A DNA stretch of 64,000 nt from positions 1-64,000 of the forward strand of contig DATNJB010000006.1 in assembly GCA_035604135.1 (NCBI GenBank). Direction: 5' to 3'. Shown here one piece after another: positions 16,651 to 24,480 of this stretch. The position numbers and the translations under genes were made by a program. The DNA comes from Poindextera sp035604135. Lineage in GTDB: Bacteria > Pseudomonadota > Alphaproteobacteria > Caulobacterales > Caulobacteraceae. The notes under the pieces were generated by a model. The model was not told where the DNA came from. It worked only from the letters and a program-made list of their open reading frames with translations, and did no database searches. Within the stretch, counting starts at the first letter, position 1. Every line of letters begins with the position of its first letter.

Positions 16651-17651
16651 GCGAGCTTCACCAGCATCTTTCCAAGGTTTTCGCCCTTGAACAGCTTGAA
16701 GAAAGCCTCGGGCGCCCGCTCGATGCCCACCTCGACCGTCTCGCGCCACTTGATCTTGCCCTGAGCCGCCCAGTCGGCGAACTCGCGCCGGAAGGCGGGA
16801 CCCATGTCGCCATGGCTCGAGACGATGAAGCCCTCCAGCCGAAGCTGCTTGCCGACCGCCAGCATCAGGCCGCGCACGCCCTCGCCGAGGTCGGTGGCGT
16901 TGTAGCCGGCGATCATGCCGCAGAGGGCAAAGCGCGCGAACGGTTTGGCGGCGACCAGCGCCGCCTCCAGGTGCGTGCCGCCGACGTTCTCGAAATAGAC
17001 GTCGATGCCGCCAGGCGCAGCGCGCATCAGGGCGGCCGTCAGGTCGGGCTCGGCCTTGTAGTCGATGGCGTGGTCGACGCCGATCTCCTTCAAGTAAGCG
17101 ATCTTCTCAGGCCCCCCGGCCGAGCCGATGACGGTGTGACCTTTGAGCTTGGCGATCTGGCAGACCATCTGCCCGACCGCGCCGGCGGCGGCCGACACGA
17201 AGACCACGTCGCCCTCCTTGAGCGCGGCGATCTTGATCAGGCCGACGTAGGCCGTCAGTCCCGGCATGCCGGCCGCGCCCAGGAAGGTTTGCGGCGGTAG
17301 CCCGTGGGTCTCCAGCTTTTCGAGCGCGCCGGCCGGGGCATTGAACGCCTCGCGCCAACCGAAGAAGCTGGACACGAGGTCGCCCGGCTTCAGCGTTTCG
17401 GCCTTCGAGGCAACCACCTCGCCGATGGCGCCGCCCTGCAGCGCCTGGCCGAGCTGGAAGGGCGGCACGTAGCTCCGCACGTCGTTCATGCGGCCGCGCA
17501 TGTAGGGGTCGACCGTCATCCAGAGGTTCTTGACCGTCACCTCTCCGGATGCGGCATCGGCGACGTCGACCGTCGCGAGCTCGAAGTTGTTGCGGGTCGG
17601 CATCCCGACCGGCCGTGATTTCAGGCGGACTTCTCTGGAGGTGATCGACAT
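16647..17651 (-). CDS. NADP-dependent medium-chain oxidoreductase (CurA/PTGR-like)
   Basis: The 334-residue protein fits zinc-free enone reductases: Met-Thr-Val-Asp-Pro-Tyr-Met-Arg-Gly-Arg-Met near residue 65, the NADP motif Ser-Ala-Ala-Ala-Gly-Ala-Val-Gly-Gln, and Val-Tyr-Phe-Glu-Asn-Val-Gly-Gly. Such enzymes reduce alpha,beta-unsaturated ketones and aldehydes. The ATG at 17651 has a CAGGAG ribosome site and gives the family N-terminus (Ser-Arg-Glu-Val-Arg-Leu-Lys-Ser-Arg-Pro). Physiological substrate is not evident. Confidence 0.9.
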   Translation of the reverse strand: MSITSREVRLKSRPVGMPTRNNFELATVDVADAASGEVTVKNLWMTVDPYMRGRMNDVRSYVPPFQLGQALQGGAIGEVVASKAETLKPGDLVSSFFGWREAFNAPAGALEKLETHGLPPQTFLGAAGMPGLTAYVGLIKIAALKEGDVVFVSAAAGAVGQMVCQIAKLKGHTVIGSAGGPEKIAYLKEIGVDHAIDYKAEPDLTAALMRAAPGGIDVYFENVGGTHLEAALVAAKPFARFALCGMIAGYNATDLGEGVRGLMLAVGKQLRLEGFIVSSHGDMGPAFRREFADWAAQGKIKWRETVEVGIERAPEAFFKLFKGENLGKMLVKLA

Positions 17652-17787
17652 GGCCGGCTCCTGGGGCGTGGCAGCTGCACGCGTTGGCGGCTCGACATAG
17701 AGCAAGCGGCCCTGCCCGTCATGCCGGAGTGGACAAACGGGCGCCGCGCGGACAGAGCTTCGCCCGGTTGCGCCGCGAAGGACCCCA

Positions 17788-18714
17788 ATGGCTGCAGGTC
17801 AGGTGTTGCGAGCCGGCGTCGTCGGCGCCGGCGTTTTCGGCGGCTACCACGCCGGCCAATACGCGCGGCTCGCCGACGTGACGCTGACCGGCGTCTACGA
17901 CCCCGACGAGGCGCGGGCCGTTGCGCTGGCGGCCAAGCACGGCGCGCGCGCCGTCGAGCGGCTGGATCAGCTGTGGGAGCTGGTCGACGTGGCAACTATT
18001 GCTTCGCCGGCGACCGCCCACGCGGATGAGGCCCTAGCCGGCCTCACGGCGGGAAAGTCGCTCTATGTGGAAAAGCCAATCGCGACCACGCTCGAGGAGG
18101 CCGACCGGATCGTCGCGCTGGCGGCTGAGCATAGGTTGGTCGCCGCCTGCGGTTTCCTCGAACGGGCGGGCTTCGCCGCCATGGGCCTGTTCGATATCCC
18201 CGAGCAGCCGCTGTTGCTCGAGGCCGTGCGTTTCGGCGAGCCCAGCCCGCGCAGTCTCGACGTCTCCGTCGTCATCGACCTGATGATCCACGACCTCGAT
18301 CTGGCGCTCGCGCTCTCGCGCGCCCAGCCGGTGGCCGTCGAGGCGGAGGGCGCAATGCGAGGCAACGACAGCTTCGACATCGTCGAGGCCGAGGCGACCT
18401 TCGACGACGGGTTCACCGCCCGCTTTCGCGCCTCGCGCGTCGCCGAGGCGCGCGAGCGGAGCATGCGCATCGTCTATCCCTCGGGCGAGGTGACGGTGGA
18501 TTTCCTGGCGCGCACCTTTTCGAACACCACGCCGTTCGCGCTCGATAGCGACTACCACCAGACCCCGGCCGGACGCGATCCGCTCGGCGCGAGCATCGGG
18601 CGTTTCCTGGCCGTCGTGCGCGGCGAGAGCGCCCGCCCGCTCGCCGACGCCGTCGACGGCGCCCGCGCGCTCGACCTGGCGCTGGCCGTCGAGCAGGCGG
18701 TCTGGGGCGGCTAG
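17788..18714 (+). CDS. Gfo/Idh/MocA-family oxidoreductase
   Basis: The 308-residue protein has the N-terminal NAD(P) fold (Gly-Val-Val-Gly-Ala-Gly-Val-Phe-Gly) and the family marker Glu-Lys-Pro-Ile-Ala-Thr. A C-terminal sheet domain contains Met-Ile-His-Asp-Leu-Asp, the usual catalytic His region. Members oxidise sugars, inositols or UDP-sugar derivatives. No sugar genes lie nearby, so the substrate is unknown. It is followed after 59 bases by ilvD, which has its own promoter-like element. Confidence 0.88.
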   Translation: MAAGQVLRAGVVGAGVFGGYHAGQYARLADVTLTGVYDPDEARAVALAAKHGARAVERLDQLWELVDVATIASPATAHADEALAGLTAGKSLYVEKPIATTLEEADRIVALAAEHRLVAACGFLERAGFAAMGLFDIPEQPLLLEAVRFGEPSPRSLDVSVVIDLMIHDLDLALALSRAQPVAVEAEGAMRGNDSFDIVEAEATFDDGFTARFRASRVAEARERSMRIVYPSGEVTVDFLARTFSNTTPFALDSDYHQTPAGRDPLGASIGRFLAVVRGESARPLADAVDGARALDLALAVEQAVWGG

Positions 18715-18717
18715 CTT

Positions 18718-18744
18718 TTGCGCGCGAGCGCCGGCTCGGCTAGG
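18718..18744 (+). promoter_or_regulatory. probable promoter of ilvD
   Basis: TTGCGCG, 12 bases, GCTAGGGA. The -10 part is nearly the same as in the TIR-array promoters. Transcription would begin about 20-25 bases before the ilvD ATG. Confidence 0.4.
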
Positions 18745-18773
18745 GATGCCGGCCTCTGGACCAAGAGGCCGCC

Positions 18774-20507
18774 ATGACCCGCAACGCAGACGGAACCTGG
18801 GACAAATCCAAGCTGCCCAGCCGGCATGTGACCGAGGGGCCGTCCCGCGCGCCGCACCGCTCGTACTACTATGCGATGGGGCTCGGCACGCGCGAGATCG
18901 CCCAGCCGTTCGTCGGCGTCGTTTCCTGCTGGAACGAGGCCGCGCCGTGCAACACCGCGCTGATGCGCCAGGCGCATGCCGCGAGCGACGGCGTCAAAGC
19001 GGCCGGCGCCACGCCGCGCGAGTTCTGCACCATCACCGTCACCGACGGCATCGCCATGGGCCACGAGGGCATGAAGTCCTCGCTGGTTAGCCGCGACTTG
19101 ATCGCCGACTCCGTCGAGCTCACCGTGCGCGGCCACGGCTACGACGCGATCGTCGGCGTGGCCGGCTGCGACAAGAGCCTGCCCGGCATGATGATGGCGA
19201 TGCTGCGCCTGAACGTGCCATCGGTTTTCCTCTACGGCGGCTCGATCCTTCCCGGGCGCTGGCATGGGCGCGACGTGACCGTGGTCGACGTCTTCGAGGC
19301 TGTCGGCCAGCACTCGGCCGGCAAGCTCAGCCTGGGCGATCTCTGCGACCTCGAGCAGCACGCCTGCCCCGGCGACGGGGCCTGCGGCGGCCAGTTCACC
19401 GCCAACACCATGGCCTGCGTTTCGGAAGGCATCGGGCTCGCGCTGCCGCTCTCGGCCGCGCTGCCAGCGCCCTACGAGAGCCGCGACCAGTACGCCCGCG
19501 CTTCGGGCGAGGCGGTCGTGCGCCTGATCGAGCGCAACATCCGCCCGCGCGACATCTGCACCCGCCAGGCATTCGAAAACGCCGCCGTCGTGGTCGCGGC
19601 GACCGGCGGCTCGACCAACGGCGGCCTGCACCTGCCGGCGATGGCGAACGAGTGCGGCGTCGACTTCACCCTGCGCGACTTCGCCGAGATCGCGCGCCGC
19701 ACGCCGTACCTCGCCGACCTGAAGCCTGGCGGCCGCTATGTGGCCAAGGACATGGGCGAGGCCGGCGGCATGCCCGTCCTGCTCAAGACCCTGCTCGAGG
19801 GCGGCTTCATCCACGGCGACTGCATGACGGTCACCGGCAAGACGATCGCGGAGAACCTCGCCGACGTGAAATGGCGCGACGACCAGGACGTGATCCGCCC
19901 TGTGTCGAACCCGCTCTCCGCGACCGGCGGGCAGGTCGGGCTCTGGGGCTCGCTCGCGCCCGAGGGCGCCATCATCAAGGTCGCGGGCCTCTCGGAGCGC
20001 AAGCATCGCGGCCCGGCGCGTGTGTTCGACGGCGAGGAAGCCTGCTTCGCGTCTGTCGAAGCCGGCGACTACAAGGACGGGGACGTGCTGGTCATCCGCT
20101 ACGAGGGGCCGAAGGGCGGGCCGGGGATGCGCGAGATGCTGTCCACGACCGCCGCGCTGACCGGGCAGGGCAGGGGCGACAAGGTGGCGCTCGTCACCGA
20201 CGGCCGCTTCTCTGGCGGCACCCACGGGCTCTGCGTCGGCCACGTCGGGCCTGAAGCGCAGGACGGCGGCCCCATCGGCCTGGTCGAGAACGGCGACATC
20301 ATCTCGATCGATGCCGAAGCCGGGACCATCGAGATCGAGGTTGACCCGATCGTGCTCGAACGGCGCCTGCGCCACTGGGCACCGCGGCAGATCGACTTCG
20401 GCTCAGGAGCGCTGTGGAAATACGCCCAAGGCGTTGGCCCCGCCTACCTTGGGGCCGTCACCCACCCGGGCTTCAAGGGCGAGCGCAAGGTCTACGCAGA
20501 TATCTGA
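18774..20507 (+). CDS. ilvD: dihydroxy-acid dehydratase
   Basis: The 577-residue enzyme of valine/isoleucine/pantothenate synthesis dehydrates 2,3-dihydroxy acids. Iron-sulfur cysteines are visible in Val-Val-Ser-Cys-Trp-Asn-Glu, Val-Ala-Gly-Cys-Asp-Lys-Ser-Leu-Pro-Gly and Cys-Pro-Gly-Asp-Gly-Ala-Cys-Gly-Gly. The C-terminal Thr-Asp-Gly-Arg-Phe-Ser-Gly-Gly-Thr-His-Gly holds the catalytic Ser region. Related sugar-acid dehydratases share the fold, but the Cys-Asp-Lys and Cys-Gly-Gly-Gln-Phe-Thr-Ala-Asn-Thr-Met motifs favour IlvD. Confidence 0.93.
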   Translation: MTRNADGTWDKSKLPSRHVTEGPSRAPHRSYYYAMGLGTREIAQPFVGVVSCWNEAAPCNTALMRQAHAASDGVKAAGATPREFCTITVTDGIAMGHEGMKSSLVSRDLIADSVELTVRGHGYDAIVGVAGCDKSLPGMMMAMLRLNVPSVFLYGGSILPGRWHGRDVTVVDVFEAVGQHSAGKLSLGDLCDLEQHACPGDGACGGQFTANTMACVSEGIGLALPLSAALPAPYESRDQYARASGEAVVRLIERNIRPRDICTRQAFENAAVVVAATGGSTNGGLHLPAMANECGVDFTLRDFAEIARRTPYLADLKPGGRYVAKDMGEAGGMPVLLKTLLEGGFIHGDCMTVTGKTIAENLADVKWRDDQDVIRPVSNPLSATGGQVGLWGSLAPEGAIIKVAGLSERKHRGPARVFDGEEACFASVEAGDYKDGDVLVIRYEGPKGGPGMREMLSTTAALTGQGRGDKVALVTDGRFSGGTHGLCVGHVGPEAQDGGPIGLVENGDIISIDAEAGTIEIEVDPIVLERRLRHWAPRQIDFGSGALWKYAQGVGPAYLGAVTHPGFKGERKVYADI

Positions 20508-20514
20508 GGCGAAG

Positions 20515-21429
20515 ATGACGACCGCCAACCCCACGGCCGATCCGGCTGACGACATCCTCGAGGGGCCGCGCTTCGACAGCCTCTACAAGACTGTGATCGA
20601 GCCGCAGCTCGAAACACTGGAGCAAAAGCGCAAGGCGGCCGTTCGCGTCTTTCTTGTCATCCTGATGATCGGCGCGGTCCCGATCGTGGCCGAGCTTCTG
20701 TTCGTGCGCGGCGTCCCGCTGCTGTTCGTGACGATCGCGGTCGTCGCCGTCGTCGCCTACATCCCAGTCAGCCGTGTGCGGATGGCATCGAAGGAGACGG
20801 TGATCAACGCGCTCTGCGCGCCGCTCGACATCCTCTACGCCGAGACCAAGATCACGCCGCCGGCCTTCGACACCTTCCTCTCGCTCAACCTGTTGCCGCG
20901 CCCCAGCGGCAAGGTCTTCCAGGACTCCTTCAGCGGCCGGCATGGCGATTTCGACTTCGCGCTCTGCCAGGCGACGCTCCAGCAAGGCTCGAGCAAGTCG
21001 GAGCACGTTGTCTTCCGTGGCCAGATCTTTCGCATCACAACGCCCAGGCGGTTGCTCGGGACCACGGTCGTGCTGCGCGACTCCGGCTGGCTCGACCGCT
21101 TCGAATGTCCGGCCGGCCTGCAGAAGGTCGGATTGGAGGACCCCCAGTTCAACAAGATCTTCGCGGTGTTCGGCTCCGACCAGGTCGAGGCGCGGGAGAT
21201 CCTCGACCCCGTGTTCATGGAGCAGCTGGTCGCGCTCGAACAGGCCTACGCCGGCGAACACGTGCGCTGCGGCTTCGTCGGCCCCGACCTTCTCATCGCC
21301 GTCGAAGGCCCGCTGCGCTTCGAGATCGGCGGCATGTTCAGCACGCTGGTCGACCGCGCGCGGGTTGAGCGCATCGCGGGCGACATCGAGGCCGTGTTCA
21401 AGCTCATCGACCAGTTCAAAAGCGCATGA
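20515..21429 (+). CDS. DUF3137-like membrane protein
   Basis: The 304-residue protein has a hydrophilic N-terminus, two close membrane segments (about 43-62 and 67-86) and a soluble C-terminal domain of about 215 residues. That domain has Phe-Gln-Asp-Ser-Phe-Ser-Gly, Val-Val-Phe-Arg-Gly-Gln and Leu-Ile-Ala-Val-Glu-Gly, as in DUF3137 proteins. The start is seven bases after ilvD, with GAGGCGA upstream, so it may be in the ilvD transcript. The next gene overlaps by ATGA. Function unknown. Confidence 0.75.
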   Translation: MTTANPTADPADDILEGPRFDSLYKTVIEPQLETLEQKRKAAVRVFLVILMIGAVPIVAELLFVRGVPLLFVTIAVVAVVAYIPVSRVRMASKETVINALCAPLDILYAETKITPPAFDTFLSLNLLPRPSGKVFQDSFSGRHGDFDFALCQATLQQGSSKSEHVVFRGQIFRITTPRRLLGTTVVLRDSGWLDRFECPAGLQKVGLEDPQFNKIFAVFGSDQVEAREILDPVFMEQLVALEQAYAGEHVRCGFVGPDLLIAVEGPLRFEIGGMFSTLVDRARVERIAGDIEAVFKLIDQFKSA

Positions 21430-22118
21430 GGACACTCGGGCTCCTGGGCGGCATGAGTTGGGAAAGCTCGGCCGTCTACTATCGCCGCCTGAACGGGGGC
21501 GTGCGCCAGCGGCTGGGCGGGCAGCATTCGGCCAAGCTCGTCATGTGGTCGGCCGACTTCGCGCCGATCGCCGCCATGCAAGCGGATGGCCGCTGGGACG
21601 AGGCGACCGCTGTGCTGGTCGATGCCGCGCGCGGGCTCGAACGCGCCGGCGCCGAGGCAATCCTGATCTGCGCCAACACGATGCACCGGATGGCCGGCGA
21701 GGTCGCCGCGGCGGTTGGTGTTCCGCTGATCCACGTCGCCGACGTCACCGCCGCGGCTATCCGCGCCGCCGGAGTCCAGAGGCCCCTGCTGCTGGCCACG
21801 GCGTTCGTCATGGAGCAGCCGTTCTACCGCGAGCGCTTGCGGGCGCGTGGCGTCGAAACGCTCGTCCCCCCGGAGGACGAGCGCCGGTGGCTGCACGCGA
21901 TCATCTTCGATGAACTTGTGCAGGGCCGCTTCGAGGCCGGCTCGAGAGCGGAGGTCCTAGCCATGGTCGACCGCGCGGGCGCCGACCATGGCGCCGACGC
22001 CGTCATCTTCGGCTGCACCGAGATCGGTATGCTCGTTCCCGCCGGCGACGTATCGGTCCCCGTCTTCGACACCCTCGAACTGCACGTCGAAGCGGCGCTC
22101 GCCTTCGCGCTGGGCTAG
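21426..22118 (+). CDS. aspartate/glutamate racemase family protein
   Basis: The 230-residue protein fits the PLP-free two-cysteine racemases: Leu-Gly-Leu-Leu-Gly-Gly-Met-Ser-Trp-Glu-Ser at the start, Cys82 in Ile-Cys-Ala-Asn-Thr-Met, and the partner Cys in Phe-Gly-Cys-Thr-Glu-Ile-Gly. Both catalytic cysteines are present, so it should be active. Broad-range YgeA-type amino-acid racemases are the closest group I can name. The ATGA overlap with the upstream gene implies coupling. Confidence 0.88.
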   Translation: MRTLGLLGGMSWESSAVYYRRLNGGVRQRLGGQHSAKLVMWSADFAPIAAMQADGRWDEATAVLVDAARGLERAGAEAILICANTMHRMAGEVAAAVGVPLIHVADVTAAAIRAAGVQRPLLLATAFVMEQPFYRERLRARGVETLVPPEDERRWLHAIIFDELVQGRFEAGSRAEVLAMVDRAGADHGADAVIFGCTEIGMLVPAGDVSVPVFDTLELHVEAALAFALG

Positions 22119-22807
22119 CCGAGCGGGTGAATGCCGCCGGTGAAGTACGGGTGCGCCCAGAGCACCGCGGCCCAGACGGCGACGGCGACGAGCAGCCGCC
22201 ACCAGATTTCGCCCACCTTCAGCTGCTGGCGGCCCTGAACGATGGCGGCGAACGGAATGTTCGAAGTTTTGGCCTCGAACGCGCGATAGCGGTCGCCCAG
22301 CGCGCGCCTGCGCTTGGCGTCGATGCTGAGCGGGCCTAGGAGCGCCGTGATCAGGATGCCGCCGAACAGGATGAGGTCGGCCAGCCGGCCGTTGGCGATG
22401 ATGTGCGCGACCGCCCAGATCGCCGCGCCCCACAGGAAGGGATGCCGCGTGATGCGCGTCATGCCGGTGACCGCCGTCGGCTTGTCCACCTGCGCATCGC
22501 CGCGGACGCGGGTCGGGCTGTTGGTGAGCAAGCCCGGTACGGCGAACAGGAAGGCGATGAAGACGAGCAGAATCGCCGGGTCGCGGGTTGCGTGGCCAAT
22601 GCCCCAGAAGGCTTGGTTTTGCGCCGACGCGCGCGCGCCGCCGAACGCGATGATCATCCAGACCAACGCGCCGATCGAGGCGAGCGAGAAAATGCCCAAG
22701 TAGGCCCCTTCGCCAGTGACCGCGACGATGCGGTCGCGCACGGACGTTCCGGAGATCAGGAAGTGGATGGCGATGAAGGCGGCCGCCGCCGCAACGAGCA
22801 TCAGCAT
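22115..22807 (-). CDS. NnrU-family membrane protein
   Basis: The 230-residue protein has about six membrane helices. The family centre is Met-Thr-Arg-Ile-Thr-Arg-His-Pro-Phe-Leu-Trp-Gly, whose His is conserved across NnrU and the related carotene isomerase Z-ISO. NnrU was named from denitrification loci, but no such genes are near. The ATG at 22807 has a GGGAGG site and starts at the first helix; the long in-frame extension upstream is rejected. Confidence 0.88.
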   Translation of the reverse strand: MLMLVAAAAAFIAIHFLISGTSVRDRIVAVTGEGAYLGIFSLASIGALVWMIIAFGGARASAQNQAFWGIGHATRDPAILLVFIAFLFAVPGLLTNSPTRVRGDAQVDKPTAVTGMTRITRHPFLWGAAIWAVAHIIANGRLADLILFGGILITALLGPLSIDAKRRRALGDRYRAFEAKTSNIPFAAIVQGRQQLKVGEIWWRLLVAVAVWAAVLWAHPYFTGGIHPLG

Positions 22808-22853
22808 GGCGAGCCTCCCTCGGTCGTAGTCGCACCATGCTCCGCGCCCCGGC

Positions 22854-23648
22854 TCAAGGGAAGGAAAGGGTGTCGGCCAGCAGGCCCTTCGCGTGCATGT
22901 AGTCGGCGAGCGAGGTGAAGCTCGCCGTCCGGATCGCCCCGTGCTGGTCGTCGAGCGCCAGCCGGCCATCGATGACAGCGCCGAACGTGCGCACCAGGGG
23001 ATTTAGCTTCACGTCGGTCGGCTTGAACTCCCTGCGGATGGCGGCGTCGATGCGGTCGACGTCGGTGATGTCGAGGCGCGCGGCCACCACAAGGCGGAGC
23101 AGGAAATCGGTGCAGTTCTGATGCCGGCGCTCGAACGGGTTGGCCATCAGGCTGTAGGCGGGATTGTGCAAGGCCGCGTAGGCCGGCGAGTGGAGCAGCG
23201 CCAGCAGTCGCGCCTGCATCGCGTCTGTCGGGATCAGCACTGCGGCCCTAGGGGGCGTGACCGAGCCGGTGAAGAAGCCCTGCGGCGTGTCCTCCACGAG
23301 GTCCGAGCGGTCGCACGGCAGGCGCCGACCGTCGCCTTGGTAGAGGTTGAAGGTCGAGTAGCTGGCGCCGGCGTCATCCGCGCGCACCCAGAGCCCGCCG
23401 TGGCTGAACAGCATGTCCTTGGGCATGTCCCCGGGCGGCAGGCCGACGCGGAAGACGATCGCAACCTTGGCGCTGCGGGCGGCGAGCGCGCTTTCGACGG
23501 CCACGGCGAACGCGCCGGCGTCCACGGCGCTCAAGTGCCGCGCCGGCAGCGCCGGGCAGGCCGCGTGGGCCGGCGCACCGACCAGCGCCAGCGCGAGCGC
23601 CAGCATGCCCCACAGCGCCGCCAACGAGCCCTGGTGGACCCGGGTCAA
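22854..23648 (-). CDS. exported DUF2145-like protein
   Basis: The 264-residue product matches DUF2145-type proteins: a Cys-Pro-Ala-Leu mature start, Val-Ala-Ile-Val-Phe-Arg-Val-Gly, His-Gly-Gly-Leu-Trp-Val, Tyr-Ser-Thr-Phe-Asn-Leu-Tyr, and a late Asn-Cys-Thr-Asp-Phe. The likely start is a TTG overlapping the xth stop (TTGA), because only this start gives a signal peptide with a basic n-region before Ala-His-Ala. An internal ATG would leave a bare hydrophobic core. Coupled to xth; function unknown. Confidence 0.75.
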   Translation of the reverse strand: MTRVHQGSLAALWGMLALALALVGAPAHAACPALPARHLSAVDAGAFAVAVESALAARSAKVAIVFRVGLPPGDMPKDMLFSHGGLWVRADDAGASYSTFNLYQGDGRRLPCDRSDLVEDTPQGFFTGSVTPPRAAVLIPTDAMQARLLALLHSPAYAALHNPAYSLMANPFERRHQNCTDFLLRLVVAARLDITDVDRIDAAIRREFKPTDVKLNPLVRTFGAVIDGRLALDDQHGAIRTASFTSLADYMHAKGLLADTLSFP

Positions 23649-24427
23649 TTCAGATTGAGCTCGACCACCACCGGCACGTGGTCGGAGGGCTTGTCCCAGC
23701 CGCGCGCCGACTTGTGGATGGTGACGCCGGCCAGTCTGTCTGCCGCCTGCGGCGAGAGCAGGGCATGGTCGATGCGGATGCCGTGGTTCCGCTGCCAGGC
23801 GCCGGCCTGGTAGTCCCAGAAGGTGTAGCCGCCCGGTGCGCCAACGGCCTCGGCATAGGCGTCGGTGAGCCCCAGCCACTTCAGCGCGCGCCAGGCCGCC
23901 CGGGTCTCCGGCTGGAAGAGCGCGTCGCCCATCCAGGACGCCGGGTTGTCGGCGTCCTCCGGCTCCGGGATGACGTTGTAGTCGCCGGTGAGCACGAAGC
24001 GCTCCTCGAGCGCCAGCAGCGCGCGCGCATGGGCGTTCAGCCGCTCCATCCAGGCCAGCTTGTAGTCGAAGCGGTCGGTGCCGATCGGGTTGCCGTTTGG
24101 CAGGTAGATCGACGCCACGCGAACCGGCTCTGGACCCGAGACCACCGCTTCGATGTAACGGGCATGGTCGTCGCCATCGTCGCCCGGCAGCCCCTTGCGC
24201 ACGTCCTCGAGCGGCGTCTTCGAGAGCAGGGCGACGCCGTTGTAGCTCTTCTGGCCGTGGACGGCCGTGTTGTAGCCCAGCCGCTCGAACGCATCGGTGG
24301 GGAACTTCTCGTCGACGCACTTGATCTCCTGCAGGCAGGCGACGTCGGGGCTCGCCTCGGAGAACCACTTCAGCACCGTGTCCAACCGGGCGTTGACCGA
24401 GTTGACGTTCCAGGTCGCAATGCGCAT
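23645..24427 (-). CDS. xth: exodeoxyribonuclease III
   Basis: The 260-residue enzyme cuts DNA at abasic sites and trims 3' ends in base-excision repair. The AP endonuclease fold is marked by Ala-Thr-Trp-Asn-Val-Asn-Ser-Val, Leu-Gln-Glu-Ile-Lys (metal Glu), Gly-Asp-Tyr-Asn-Val (catalytic Asp), and the C-terminal Ser-Asp-His-Val-Pro-Val (catalytic His). The ATG is preferred over a TTG five codons upstream. Divergent from the M3 peptidase gene with 53 bases between. Confidence 0.93.
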   Translation of the reverse strand: MRIATWNVNSVNARLDTVLKWFSEASPDVACLQEIKCVDEKFPTDAFERLGYNTAVHGQKSYNGVALLSKTPLEDVRKGLPGDDGDDHARYIEAVVSGPEPVRVASIYLPNGNPIGTDRFDYKLAWMERLNAHARALLALEERFVLTGDYNVIPEPEDADNPASWMGDALFQPETRAAWRALKWLGLTDAYAEAVGAPGGYTFWDYQAGAWQRNHGIRIDHALLSPQAADRLAGVTIHKSARGWDKPSDHVPVVVELNLN

Positions 24428-24480
24428 GGGCTTAGTCTGCAACGGTCCCGTTCGGGACGGAAGCCGCTTTGGAGTGAACG

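Noticed and set aside
24445..24458. Small hairpin between xth and the M3 peptidase gene
   Set aside because: Five-pair stem in a divergent promoter gap; too short to call a terminator or operator.
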